In this document: positions 16,282-24,805 of the stretch, in pieces
Layout of the letters: each line of letters begins with the position of its first letter
How positions within the stretch are numbered: position 1 is the first letter of the stretch
Assembly: GCF_027587205.1 (NCBI RefSeq)
Contig: NZ_JAPDOD010000038.1
Span: 25,120 to 89,119 of the forward strand
Direction of reading: 5' to 3'
Length of the DNA: 64,000 bases
DNA from: Solirubrobacter ginsenosidimutans
GTDB lineage: Bacteria; Actinomycetota; Thermoleophilia; Solirubrobacterales; Solirubrobacteraceae
The notes under the pieces: generated by a model
Told to the model about the DNA's origin: nothing
Databases searched by the model: none
The model's input: only the letters and a program-made list of their open reading frames with translations
Position numbers and translations under genes: made by a program

Positions 16282-18084
16282 TCAGGCTCGGGTGGGTGTG
16301 ATCGCCGGGCTCGTGCCGAGCACGTTGCCGGCGGCGTCGTAGGCGCGCAGGGCGACGACGGCGGCGGTGGACTTCGCGGTGATCGAGGTCTCGAAGCCGG
16401 CGCGGTTGGCCGACCCGATCGGGGCGAGCGTGTTCGCGTCGGCGCCGGCGAGCAGCTCCCAGCGGGCCACGCCGGTGGCGCCGTTCCAGCTCACCGTCGC
16501 GGTGATGCTGCCGCTCTTGGTGCTCGCGATGGCCTTCGGCGGCGTGGTCGGGCGGCCGCTCCACTCGTACCGGAAGGCGCGGTAGTTGTCGTTGCCCTTG
16601 GCGAGGTGGCCGTCGAAGAGCACCTCACCCGTCGGGCTGAACTCGGTGAAGTAGCGCTGCGAGCCCCAGCCGACGAACTCGTCGCCGTTGGGCAGGCGCT
16701 CGTTGTTGCCTTGGCTGGAGGAGAGCAGCTTGTCCGGGTGGGTGAACGCGTTGACGAGCGTCGCGGTCTTGGCCTGCTCGTCGAGGCGGATGGTGATCGC
16801 GCGCGAGGCCTTCTTCGTCGGCGGGGCCGCGGAGTTGTCGAACAGCGTCAGCGTGCCGTCGGCCTGACGGCGGATGTTGTGCTGGTAATCGAACCGCACG
16901 CCCTTGCCGAGCTTGAAGTCGGAGTGCTTGCCGCCGAGCCGCCACATGATCTTGCCGGTCGCGCGGTTGATCTTGTAGATCGTCGACACGTTGCGGCCGG
17001 AGACGAGGAAGTTGCCGTCCGTGTCGATGGTGACCGCGTTGGCGTGGAAGTACTCCCACTCGAACCCGTTCTCCTTCGGGGGCGGCGTGTAGGAGTCGGC
17101 GGGCGAGACGTTGCCGAAGCTGTGCCACTCGAACAGCACGAGGCCGGTCTTGAGGTCGATCTCCTGGATGATGTTGTCGACGACGCGCGCGTCCTTGCGA
17201 CCGCCCCACTTGCGCAGGTCGCGCTTGTCGCGCTCGTAGGCGATCACCAGCGCGGTGTTCTGCGGCGTGATCGTGAACTCGTGGATGTCGAACGAGTAGC
17301 CGTTGCCGGCGTGGACCTGCGCGATCGGCGTGTAGGACGAGTCGAGGATCTGGCCGACGCCGTCGCCGTCGCCGCCGTAGAGCACGCCCTCCCACCACGT
17401 CAGCACCGGCTGGCCGTTGTAGGTCTGCACGCGGAAGTCAGCCGCGAGCTTGCCCTCCATCGGCTTGAACCAGATCAGCTTGCCGCTGTTGTCGACGATC
17501 ATCGGGCCGTCCTGGCCACGTCCGCCCTTCGGGGCCAGGAAGATCAGCCCGGGTGCGGTGCCGGGCTTGTTGGTGGTCACCGTGAGCGACGGCGGCGCGA
17601 GGTCGCGGCGGGTCTTGAAGCCCTGGACGGTGCCGTTGCCGACCATCGCGCCCTCGACGGGGCGGTTCTTGCGCCCGGTGCTCTCGCCGATCGAGAACGA
17701 GTAGTCGCCGGCGGCGGTCCCGACGATCTGGTCGTCCGTCGTGACGGTGACCTTCTCGTTCGCCGTGAACGGCTTGGTGGGCACGAAGCTGGCGCCGAGC
17801 CCGTCGGAGTGCGGCTTCAGCGTCCCGGCGTGGGTGCCGCTCTTCGATCCCTTCACGGTGATCGTCCCGAGCGTCGCCGGGTCGCCGCCGCGGAAGCTGA
17901 TCTGGGTCTTGGCGGACGCCGTGAGCGTCCCGGGGACCGGATAGACCGAGAAGGTCACCGGGGGTGTCTGCGCCTGGGCCAGGCCGATGAATGAGAGGCA
18001 GCACACGGCCGCCATCGCGCCGAGCGCGAGGATCAGTTTCCGCACGACCGCTCGCAACCCGCCAAGCGCAGAGAAGTTGCGCAT
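16282..18084 (-). CDS. Secreted arylsulfotransferase-family (ASST-like) beta-propeller protein
   Basis: Exported protein of 600 residues. A basic start and hydrophobic segment (LILALGAMAAVCCLSFIGLAQA) form a signal peptide with likely cleavage after residue 38. An N-terminal beta-sandwich-like region (about 40-140) precedes an arylsulfotransferase-like propeller (about 170-500) with LIFLAPKGGRGQDGPMIVD, TWWEGV, HEFTITP, FEWHSFGNV, EYFHANAV, GRNVSTIYKI and YQHNIRR. The last 90 residues look like a fibronectin-type domain. In characterised ASSTs a histidine is transiently sulfated; whether this relative acts on phenolic sulfates is unknown, and the family is expanded in soil actinobacteria. ATG 18084 follows scpB by 13 bases, so it may be transcribed with scpAB. 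Alternative in-frame starts exist at 18132 and near residue 24. Confidence 0.82.
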   Translation of the reverse strand: MRNFSALGGLRAVVRKLILALGAMAAVCCLSFIGLAQAQTPPVTFSVYPVPGTLTASAKTQISFRGGDPATLGTITVKGSKSGTHAGTLKPHSDGLGASFVPTKPFTANEKVTVTTDDQIVGTAAGDYSFSIGESTGRKNRPVEGAMVGNGTVQGFKTRRDLAPPSLTVTTNKPGTAPGLIFLAPKGGRGQDGPMIVDNSGKLIWFKPMEGKLAADFRVQTYNGQPVLTWWEGVLYGGDGDGVGQILDSSYTPIAQVHAGNGYSFDIHEFTITPQNTALVIAYERDKRDLRKWGGRKDARVVDNIIQEIDLKTGLVLFEWHSFGNVSPADSYTPPPKENGFEWEYFHANAVTIDTDGNFLVSGRNVSTIYKINRATGKIMWRLGGKHSDFKLGKGVRFDYQHNIRRQADGTLTLFDNSAAPPTKKASRAITIRLDEQAKTATLVNAFTHPDKLLSSSQGNNERLPNGDEFVGWGSQRYFTEFSPTGEVLFDGHLAKGNDNYRAFRYEWSGRPTTPPKAIASTKSGSITATVSWNGATGVARWELLAGADANTLAPIGSANRAGFETSITAKSTAAVVALRAYDAAGNVLGTSPAITPTRA

Positions 18085-18097
18085 CGCGCTCAACGGC

Positions 18098-18673
18098 CTA
18101 CCGCGCGGCGGCGGCTTCGCCGCGGGCCTCACCCGCGCGGAGCAGGCGATCTCTGAGCGCGGTGGCCTCCTCGGGCGAGGGGTCCCACTGCGCGATATCC
18201 GGCAGCTCCTCCGGCGAGTCCAGCCCGAAGAGCTTGAGGAAGAGCGCGGTCGTGCGATAGAGGACCGCGCCGAACTGCGAGCGCCCCGCCTCCTCGATCA
18301 GGCCGCGCTCGACCAGCGCGGAGGTCGCGGACTCCGAGGCGACGCCGCGGATGCGGGCGACCTCGGGGCGGCTCACCGGCTGCAGGTAGGCGACGATCGC
18401 GAGCGTCTCCGCCTGGGCGGGTGTGAGGGCGGGCGTGCGCGGGCGGGCGAGCAGGCGCCGGGCGGCCTCCTCGGCGTCCGGGTGCGAGGCGAGCGCCAGG
18501 CCGCCGGCGATCCGGCGGATGACGAGCCCGCGACCCTCGAGGTCGGCCTCGAGCTCCTTGCACGCCTGCGTCACCGCGTCCTCACCGACCTGCAGCGCAT
18601 CGGCGAGCTCCTCGATCGAGACCGGGTCGGGCGCGAGGAAGAGCAGCGCCTCGAGGTGCGCGGAGAGGTTCAT
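18098..18673 (-). CDS. scpB: Segregation and condensation protein B
   Basis: Kleisin-interacting winged-helix protein of the SMC-ScpAB condensin, which compacts and segregates the chromosome. The 191-residue protein shows two winged-helix units: LSAHLEALLFLAPDPVSIEELA at the N-terminus (shown in part in family alignments as LEALLF), and the diagnostic LTPAQAETLAIVAYLQPVSRPEVARIRGV, split here as LAIVAYLQPV and RPEVARIRGV, followed by LIEEAG and FGAVLYRTT. ATG 18673 (MNLSAHLEAL) was chosen from the family N-terminus; an upstream extension to 18769 would overlap scpA. scpA ends 37 bases upstream, forming an operon. Confidence 0.92.
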   Translation of the reverse strand: MNLSAHLEALLFLAPDPVSIEELADALQVGEDAVTQACKELEADLEGRGLVIRRIAGGLALASHPDAEEAARRLLARPRTPALTPAQAETLAIVAYLQPVSRPEVARIRGVASESATSALVERGLIEEAGRSQFGAVLYRTTALFLKLFGLDSPEELPDIAQWDPSPEEATALRDRLLRAGEARGEAAAAR

Positions 18674-18710
18674 CGGCGCGCCTCGCCGGGCGAGGTGGCG
18701 GTGCGCGCGC

Positions 18711-19454
18711 TCACGCCGCCGCCCGCTGCGGCGCGTCGGCGGTGACCATGATCGGGCCGAAGGGCTCATCCTGCTCCCACGCGGCCTCGCCGCGCTTGTA
18801 GAGCTCCAGCAGCGCCCAGACGGTCACGCAGACCGTGACGCGATCGGCGTCCTTGACGGCCTCGTCGAAGCTGAAGCGGCCGCGGCGCAGGAGGTCGCGC
18901 AGGATCTGCAGGCGCTCACCGACCGTCACGCGCGCGGTCGCCATGTGGGTGACGTCGATCGGCGCCGGCACGCGCAGCAGCGCGCCGAGCGAGGCGCCCA
19001 GCACCGCCGGGTCGTACGCCGCCTGGGCGCTGGCCACCGGGACCTTGCGCAGGCCCTCGGGCAGGCGGGCGGAGCGCAGCAGGAAGGACTGGCCGTAGGC
19101 GTGACGTTCGGCCAGGTGGGCGCCCGCGCCGCGGAAGCGCGCGTACTGCAGCATCCGCTCGACCAGCTCCTCGGCGGCCTCGGCGGGCTGCAGCTCGTCG
19201 AGCTCCTCGACCTCCTCGCCGGGCAGCATCAGGCGCGACTTCAGCTCCAGCAGCGCCGCGATCAGCACCAGGAACTCGGTCGCGGACTCCAGGTCGAGCT
19301 CTTCCAGTGACTCGAGGTGGTCGAGGTAGGCGATCACGACCTCGGCGAGGTCGACCTCGAGCAGGTCCAGCTCCTCGCGCAGGATCAGTGAGAGGAGCAG
19401 GTCGAAGGGACCGGCGAAGACGTCGAGGTCCAGCTCGAGGTGGGCGATCCGCAC
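18711..19454 (-). CDS. scpA: Segregation and condensation protein A
   Basis: Kleisin subunit that bridges the SMC heads, 247 residues. The family start FAGPFDLLLSLILREELDL is clear (about 13-31), then a long acidic helical region (EFLVLIAALLELKSRLMLPG) and a C-terminal winged helix (FDEAVKDADRVTVCVTVWALLELYK, seen in part). It is the first gene of scpA-scpB and lies 10 bases after trpS, so trpS-scpA-scpB and perhaps the arylsulfotransferase-like gene form one minus-strand unit. In other actinobacteria scpAB is usually followed by the RluB-type synthase, which here lies 12 kb downstream. Confidence 0.93.
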   Translation of the reverse strand: MRIAHLELDLDVFAGPFDLLLSLILREELDLLEVDLAEVVIAYLDHLESLEELDLESATEFLVLIAALLELKSRLMLPGEEVEELDELQPAEAAEELVERMLQYARFRGAGAHLAERHAYGQSFLLRSARLPEGLRKVPVASAQAAYDPAVLGASLGALLRVPAPIDVTHMATARVTVGERLQILRDLLRRGRFSFDEAVKDADRVTVCVTVWALLELYKRGEAAWEQDEPFGPIMVTADAPQRAAA

Positions 19455-19464
19455 GCCCCGAAGG

Positions 19465-20466
19465 CTAGGTGGCGCTTCGGACGGGCTTACCGACGCCCAT
19501 CGCGTCGCGCACGTCCGCGACCACCGGTGCCGCGATCGCCGTAGCCTTCGCGGCCCCGGCCTCGAAGATCTCCTCGATCGCCGCCGTGTCCTGGCGCAGC
19601 TCGAGGTAGCGCTCGCGCACCGGGGACAGCCAGGCCGCGACCTCTTCGCCGACGGCGGTCTTGAAGTCGCCGTAGCCCTTGCCCTCGAAGTCGTGCTCGA
19701 TCGCGTTTGGCGCCGTGCCGCGCACGACGGCGAGGATCTCGATCAGGTTCGAGATGCCGGGCTTGTCGTCGGCGCGCACGATCTCGCGCCCCGAGTCGGT
19801 CTCCGCCCGCTTGAACTTCTTGACGATGCTGGCGGGCTCCTCGTCGACGTAGACCGTGCCCGCGGGCGTGCCGCCGGTGGTCGACATCTTCTTGTCGGGC
19901 TCCTTGAGGTCGCGCACGCGGGCGCCGACCGTGGGGATGTTGCCCTCTGGGACGACCAGCGTCTCGCCGAAGCGCTTGTTGAACGCTTCCGCGACGTCGC
20001 GCATCAGCTCGATGTGCTCGCGCTGATCCTCCCCCACCGGCACCTCGTGGGCGCGGTAGGCGAGCACGTCGGCGGCCATCAGGACCGGGTAATACAGCAG
20101 CCCCGCCGACACCCGGTCGCGCGCGGTGCCGGCCTTGTCGCGGAACTGGTGCATGCGGTTGAGCTGCCCGACCGACGTCACGCTCGACAGCAGCCACGTG
20201 AGCTCGGTGTGCTGGGGAACGTCGCTCTGGCGGAAGAGCACGCAGCGCTCCGGATCGAGCCCCGCGGCGACCAGCAACGCCGCCGTGTCCCGCGAGCGCT
20301 CGCGCAGCTCGGCGGGCTCGTACGCCACCGTCGTGCCGTGCAGGTCGACGATGCAGTAGATCGCGGGATCCGCTCGATCCTGGCCCTCCACGTACTGCAG
20401 GATGGCCCCGATGTAGTTGCCGAGATGCTTGCGCCCGGTGGGCTGGATGCCAGAGAAGATCACCAT
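19465..20466 (-). CDS. trpS: Tryptophanyl-tRNA synthetase
   Basis: Charges tRNA-Trp; class I synthetase of 333 residues. The HIGH-type motif is HLGN (14-17, in PTGRKHLGNYIG), the KMSKS-type motif is KMSTT (193-197), and LLYYPVLMAADVL with VGEDQREHIEL forms the tryptophan and AMP pocket. ATG 20466 (MVIFSGIQPT) matches the family start. The frame stays open to 20709 by chance and reads through palindromes in the leader, so that extension is rejected. The leader contains a perfect 14-bp dyad about 42 bases upstream. Confidence 0.94.
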   Translation of the reverse strand: MVIFSGIQPTGRKHLGNYIGAILQYVEGQDRADPAIYCIVDLHGTTVAYEPAELRERSRDTAALLVAAGLDPERCVLFRQSDVPQHTELTWLLSSVTSVGQLNRMHQFRDKAGTARDRVSAGLLYYPVLMAADVLAYRAHEVPVGEDQREHIELMRDVAEAFNKRFGETLVVPEGNIPTVGARVRDLKEPDKKMSTTGGTPAGTVYVDEEPASIVKKFKRAETDSGREIVRADDKPGISNLIEILAVVRGTAPNAIEHDFEGKGYGDFKTAVGEEVAAWLSPVRERYLELRQDTAAIEEIFEAGAAKATAIAAPVVADVRDAMGVGKPVRSAT

Positions 20467-20496
20467 CGCTGGCGGCTCAGAGTACCGGGCGGCTCT

Positions 20497-20536
20497 TGCA
20501 TGCAAGTCGTATACCGGGGTCTGACCCCGGTATACG
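20497..20536. repeat. Palindrome pair in the trpS leader
   Basis: CGTATACCGGGGTC (20508-20521) is separated by a single base from its perfect inverted copy (20523-20536). Two bases inward toward trpS is the 10-bp palindrome TTGCATGCAA (20497-20506). On the trpS mRNA the dyad would end about 42 bases before the ATG. A one-base loop is poor for a terminator, so a DNA-binding site or cruciform is also possible. No T-box or tRNA-like structure was recognised. Confidence 0.6.
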
Positions 20537-20729
20537 AGCGGTATGCATGGTTCGAGTCTGGCTCGCTGGAGTCGGTTGGCGAATGGCCGGTCCGACCGAT
20601 GTGGTGCAGCCGCCAGTGCGTCGGGCCGCCCGCGCTCGCGATGCGTGCCTCTGGCACGTGAGCAGCGTGGGTGGCGCGAGGCGCCGCGGATGCGCCGCAG
20701 CGGGCGCACCGGAATTCGTCAACCGGCTG

Positions 20730-21323
20730 CTATGCGGTGCGGGGCGAGAGGGCGAGCAGCGCGTTGAGGATCTGGGCGAGCTGGCCGAGCGGCGTGTTGG
20801 CGAGGGTGCCGGAGGGGTTGAGGATTCCGGTGATGCCGCAGAGCAGGTTGCCGAGCAGGTTGCCCGGGCCCTGGACGGCGTCGATGCGCAGCTGGATCTG
20901 ATCGGTGCGGACGACGAGGCCGAGCAGGTTGAGGTTGATCGGGCCGAGGTCGAGGCTAAGGATCGAGCAGGCGTTGCCGGCGGGCAGCGGCGGGAGCGGG
21001 ACCGGCGGGACCTGGGCGGCCTTCGCGGGCGCGGTCGCGTTGGCGACGGCGGCGGGCGCCTGGACGTTGTCCTTGGTCACCTTCTTGGAGCCGAGCTTGC
21101 CCTTGACGGTGCCGACGGAGTAGAGCTTGCCGCCCTTGGCGATGAACTTCTGGATCGTGTACGTGCCGGTGAAGGTCTTGCCGCCCTTGGCCTTGCCGGT
21201 CATCGGCACCACCTGCGTGAGCCGCGCCGGACCATCCTGCGCGCTGGCAATACCGGTGCCGCCGAGCAGCATCAGGCCGCACGCGAGCGTGGCCGCCGTG
21301 GCGGCCTTGAACATCCTGGACAT
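20730..21323 (-). CDS. Secreted protein of unknown function
   Basis: No function can be assigned. The 197-residue product has a clear signal peptide (MSRMFKAATAATLACGLMLLGGTGIASA, seen as basic start, hydrophobic core and ASA cleavage near residue 27). The mature part has a Lys/Gly-rich beta-like half (GKAKGGKTFTGTYTIQKF), an Ala/Pro linker (about 92-115), and a C-terminal half with repeated aliphatic patterns (LDLGPINLNLLGLVVRTDQ, PLGQLAQILNALLAL). Two cysteines, in NACSIL and NLLCGIT, could form a disulfide outside the cell. A strong ribosome site GGGGAGGA precedes the ATG by about 6 bases. It lies 207 bases after gcvPB on the same strand with a hairpin between, so it is probably transcribed separately. 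Confidence 0.75.
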   Translation of the reverse strand: MSRMFKAATAATLACGLMLLGGTGIASAQDGPARLTQVVPMTGKAKGGKTFTGTYTIQKFIAKGGKLYSVGTVKGKLGSKKVTKDNVQAPAAVANATAPAKAAQVPPVPLPPLPAGNACSILSLDLGPINLNLLGLVVRTDQIQLRIDAVQGPGNLLGNLLCGITGILNPSGTLANTPLGQLAQILNALLALSPRTA

Positions 21324-21487
21324 GAGGGTTCCTCCCCTACGAGGTTTGAATTGCCTTGCCAGGGAGGCTCCCCAGGCCGCTCGGGGCGCGAAAAGGCGCG
21401 CGACGCTTTCAGGACCGCGACGTCAGAAGCAATTGACGCGGACGGCCCGCGATCCGCGCGGTGCGGCCGAAACCGCGATGTCATGTC

Positions 21488-21510
21488 ACCCGACGGCAGG
21501 GCCGCCGGGT
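21488..21510 (-). terminator. Hairpin after the glycine cleavage operon
   Basis: ACCCGACGGC (21488-21497) pairs with GCCGCCGGGT (21501-21510) with one mismatch and a three-base loop, 20 bases beyond the gcvPB stop on the minus strand. No T-run follows. The rest of the 21324-21530 gap shows nothing else recognisable beyond the ribosome site of the next gene. Confidence 0.5.
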
Positions 21511-21530
21511 GTCACGAACGTTGACGCTGC

Positions 21531-23087
21531 TTACAGCGGCTGGCGGATGACCGGCCGCTTGGCCGCACCCGCCTCGTCGAGGCGCCGGACCGGCGTCCCG
21601 TACGGCGCGTTGCGCGCGATCTCCGGATCCTCGGCGCCCTCGCGCAGGATGTTCGCCAGCGCCTCGGCGAACAGGTCGAGGGTCTCCATCGTCTCGGTCT
21701 CGGTCGGCTCGATCAGCAGCGCCTCGTCGACCAGCAGCGGGAAGTAGACCGTCGGCGGGTGGAAGCCGTGGTCGAGCAGGCGCTTGGCCAGGTCCAGCGT
21801 GCGCAGGTCGAGCTCCTTCTTCATCGGCGCGCCGGACAGCACGAACTCGTGCATGCAGAGGCGGTCGTAGGCCGGCGGGAGGTACTCCGTCACGCCGAGC
21901 GCGCGCAGCTTCGCGAGCAGGTAGTTGGCGTTGAGGACCGCGGTCTCCGACGCCTCCTGCAGGCCGTCGGAGCCGAGGCTGAGGATGTACGCGTACGAGC
22001 GCACGAAGACGCCGTAGTTGCCCTGGAAGCCGCGCAGGCGGCCGATCGACTTCGGCCGGTCGTAGTCCAGGTCGAAGGTGCCGTCGTCGCGCTTGACCAC
22101 CTGCGGCTTGGTCAGGTACGGCTCCATGCGATCGGAGACCGCGATCGGCCCGGCGCCCGGACCGCCGCCGCCGTGGGGCTGCGTGAACGTCTTGTGCAGG
22201 TTGAAGTGCACGATGTCGAAGCCCATGTCACCCGGCCGCGTGCGACCCATGACCGCGTTGAGGTTGGCGCCGTCGTAGTACAGCGTCGCGCCGACGCCGT
22301 GGACGATCTTGGCGATCTCCTCGATGTTGCGGTCGAACACGCCGAGCGTGTTCGGGTTGGTGAGCATCAGGCAGGCGACCTGCTCGTCGGCCTTCGCCCG
22401 CAGGTCCTCGACGTCGACGCCGCCGTGCTCGTCGGTGCCGACCTTGACGACCTCGTAGCCGCCCATCGTCACCGTCGCCGGGTTGGTCCCGTGCGAGGTG
22501 TCCGGCGTGAGGATCTTCGTCCGCTGGTCCCCGCGGTCCTCGAAGTAGGCGCGGGTGAGCAGGACGCCGGCGAGCTCGCCGTGCGAGCCCGCACTCGGCT
22601 GGAGACTGACGTGGGGGAGCCCGGCGACCTCCGACAGCGCGCCCTGCAACTCGTGCATCAGCTGCAGCGCGCCCTGAGCGCGCTTGGGGTTCTGCAGCGG
22701 GTGCAACCTCGAGTTGCCCGGCAGCGCGGCCACGCGCTCATGCAGCTTCGGGTTGTGCTTCATCGTGCACGACCCGAGCGGGTAGAAGCCGGTGTCGAGG
22801 TCGAAGTTGCGCTTCGACAGCCGGTTGTAGTGGCGGACGATCTCCGGCTCGGCGATCTCCGGCAGCTTCGGCGGCTCCGCGCGGCGGAACTTCTCCGGGA
22901 GCGCGTGCGACGGCACGTCGAGTTCCGGCGCCACGAACGCGCGGCGGCCCGGCTTGGACTTCTCGTAGATCGTCTTCGCGCGGTCGCGCTGCATGTCGGT
23001 CTCGACCAGCGCGCTGCGGCGCGGATGCGGGTCGTGACCCTCGATGCTCGGGTCCGCGTGCAGGCGGTTCTCGGTGATGCTGCTCAT
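21531..23087 (-). CDS. gcvPB: Glycine dehydrogenase (decarboxylating) subunit 2
   Basis: PLP-carrying half of the P-protein, which decarboxylates glycine and passes the aminomethyl group to lipoylated GcvH. It has 518 residues, with FYPLGSCTMKHNPK, LQPSAGSHGELAG, TPDTSHGTNPATV, MLTNPNTLGVF, YYDGANLNA and the PLP lysine in HFNLHKTF followed by a GGGGPGAG loop. ATG 23087 overlaps the gcvPA stop (ATGA); the open frame to 23696 is the shadow of gcvPA. The split P-protein matches Firmicutes and deep actinobacteria rather than the fused GcvP of Streptomyces and mycobacteria. Confidence 0.95.
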   Translation of the reverse strand: MSSITENRLHADPSIEGHDPHPRRSALVETDMQRDRAKTIYEKSKPGRRAFVAPELDVPSHALPEKFRRAEPPKLPEIAEPEIVRHYNRLSKRNFDLDTGFYPLGSCTMKHNPKLHERVAALPGNSRLHPLQNPKRAQGALQLMHELQGALSEVAGLPHVSLQPSAGSHGELAGVLLTRAYFEDRGDQRTKILTPDTSHGTNPATVTMGGYEVVKVGTDEHGGVDVEDLRAKADEQVACLMLTNPNTLGVFDRNIEEIAKIVHGVGATLYYDGANLNAVMGRTRPGDMGFDIVHFNLHKTFTQPHGGGGPGAGPIAVSDRMEPYLTKPQVVKRDDGTFDLDYDRPKSIGRLRGFQGNYGVFVRSYAYILSLGSDGLQEASETAVLNANYLLAKLRALGVTEYLPPAYDRLCMHEFVLSGAPMKKELDLRTLDLAKRLLDHGFHPPTVYFPLLVDEALLIEPTETETMETLDLFAEALANILREGAEDPEIARNAPYGTPVRRLDEAGAAKRPVIRQPL

Positions 23088-24400
23088 GCGAGCGCCTCCG
23101 TCAGGACTTCCGCCAGGCGGTCGATGTCGGCCTTGGACCGCTGCTCGGTGATCGCCACCAGCAGGACGTCCTCGCCCACCGGGTGACCCGGGTTGACGCC
23201 GCGCTCGGCGCAGAACTCGACGACCTCGGCCGCCGGCTTGGCGAGCTTGAGCGCGAACTCGCGTACCACCGGCTGGTCGTGGAGGGCTTCGACGCCGTCC
23301 AGCGCCGTCAGCGTCTCCCGCGCGTAGTGGGTGCGGGAGACGAGCAGCTCGCCGAGCTCGACGATCCCCTCGCGGCCCAGCCAGCTCAGGTAGATCACGC
23401 CCGCGAGCGCGTTCAGCGCCTGTGAGGTGCAGATGTTGTGCGTCGCCTTCTCGCGGCGGATGTGCTGCTCGCGCGTCTGCAGCGTCAGGACGAAGCCGCG
23501 GCGGCCGTCGACGTCGGTCGTCTCCCCCGCGATCCGGCCCGGCATCCGGCGGATGTAGTCCTGCTTGGCGGCGAAGAAGCCGAACGACGGGCCGCCGAAG
23601 TCCAGCCGGTTGCCCAGCGTCTGGCCCTCGCCGACGGCGATGTCGACGTCGAAGTCGCCCGGAGGCCGCAGCACGCCGAGCGTGAGCGGGTCGCACTGGA
23701 CGATCAGCAGCGCGCCGGTGGCGCGGGCGATCGGGCTCAGCGTCTCGAGGTCCTCGATCGCGCCGTAGAAGTTCGGCTGGCCGAGGAAGACCGCCGCGAC
23801 GTCGTCGCCGACGTCCTGCAGGTCCGTGAGCCCGTTGGCGAGCGGGATCGTCTCGATCGTCGTCCCCCAGCCGGCGGACGTCGTCTCGAGCGTCTCGCGG
23901 CTGTGCGGGTGCAGGCCCTCGGAGACCAGGAACCGGGTCTTCTTGGTGTGGGTGTGCGCGAGCCAGCCGGCGGCCGCGATCGCGCTCGGCCCCTCATAGA
24001 CGGACGCGTTGGAGACCGGCAGGCCGGTCAGCTCGCTGATCGCCGTCTGGTACTCGAACATCACCTGCAGCCCGCCCTGGCTGATCTCGGGCTGGTAGGG
24101 CGTGTAGGGCGTCAGGAACTCCGACCGCTGCAGGATCGAGTCGATCAGCGCCGGCACGTAGTGGTCGTACATGCCCGCGCCGAGGAAGCTCAGCTCGTCC
24201 TCGGCGGACACGTTCTTGGCGGCGAGGTCGCGCAGCTTCGCGTAGACCTCCTGCTCCGGCTTACCCGGTGGGAGATCGAGCGCGCGGCCGAGCCTGACGC
24301 CCTCGGGGACGTCGGCGAAGAGGTCGTCGATCGTTTCAACACCGACCGCCGCCAGCATCTCCTGCCGGTCGGCCTCAGTGGCGGATGTGTAGCGGCTCAT
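23084..24400 (-). CDS. gcvPA: Glycine dehydrogenase (decarboxylating) subunit 1
   Basis: Partner half of the heterotetrameric P-protein, 438 residues, lacking the PLP lysine as usual. Recognisable segments are SFLGAGMYDHYVPALID, FLTPYTPYQPEISQG, NASVYEGPSA and FGGPSFGFFAAKQDYIRRMPGR (shown in part), plus HNICTSQALNAL near the end of the fold. It starts 15 bases after gcvH and its stop overlaps the start of gcvPB, giving stoichiometric coupling. No frameshift or missing segment is visible. Confidence 0.95.
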   Translation of the reverse strand: MSRYTSATEADRQEMLAAVGVETIDDLFADVPEGVRLGRALDLPPGKPEQEVYAKLRDLAAKNVSAEDELSFLGAGMYDHYVPALIDSILQRSEFLTPYTPYQPEISQGGLQVMFEYQTAISELTGLPVSNASVYEGPSAIAAAGWLAHTHTKKTRFLVSEGLHPHSRETLETTSAGWGTTIETIPLANGLTDLQDVGDDVAAVFLGQPNFYGAIEDLETLSPIARATGALLIVQCDPLTLGVLRPPGDFDVDIAVGEGQTLGNRLDFGGPSFGFFAAKQDYIRRMPGRIAGETTDVDGRRGFVLTLQTREQHIRREKATHNICTSQALNALAGVIYLSWLGREGIVELGELLVSRTHYARETLTALDGVEALHDQPVVREFALKLAKPAAEVVEFCAERGVNPGHPVGEDVLLVAITEQRSKADIDRLAEVLTEALA

Positions 24401-24415
24401 AGTGAGCCGCTCAGC

Positions 24416-24802
24416 TTATGACAGCGACTCCTGGTACTTGTCGGAGTCCATCAGGGCGTCGATCTCGGACGGATCGGAAAGCTTGACCTTGACCAGCCAG
24501 CCTTCGCCGTAGGAGTCGTCATTGATCTGCTCAGGGGAGTCCTTGAGCGCCTCGTTGACCTCGACGATCTCGCCGCTGACCGGCGCGATGACGTCCGACA
24601 CGGCCTTAACGGACTCGACCTCGGCGTACGGGGAGTCCTTGGTGATCGTCGCGCCGACCTCCGGCGGATCGAAGAACACGACCTCGCCGAGCTGGTCCTG
24701 GGCGTACCAGGTGATGCCCAGCGTGGCGGTGTCGCCGTCGACGCGCGCCCAGTCGTGCTCGGCGTGGTACTTGAGGTCGTCGGGGTAGCTGGCCTCGGCC
24801 AC
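24416..24802 (-). CDS. gcvH: Glycine cleavage system H protein
   Basis: Lipoyl-bearing shuttle between the P, T and L proteins, 128 residues. It has the H-protein start YPDDLKYHAEHDWARV, the GITWYAQDQLGEVVFFDPP strand pair, and the lipoylation hairpin VESVKAVSD with K66. The C-terminal helix DPSEIDALMDSDKY is also typical. It is 3 bases from gcvT upstream. A lipoamide dehydrogenase (L protein) gene is not in the window, as is normal because it is shared with other complexes. Confidence 0.95.
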   Translation of the reverse strand: MAEASYPDDLKYHAEHDWARVDGDTATLGITWYAQDQLGEVVFFDPPEVGATITKDSPYAEVESVKAVSDVIAPVSGEIVEVNEALKDSPEQINDDSYGEGWLVKVKLSDPSEIDALMDSDKYQESLS

Positions 24803-24805
24803 GGG

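Noticed and set aside
20549..20559. GGTTCGAGTCT resembling a tRNA T-arm next to trpS
   Set aside because: The flanks do not pair as a T-stem, and no acceptor, D or anticodon arms could be folded on either strand.
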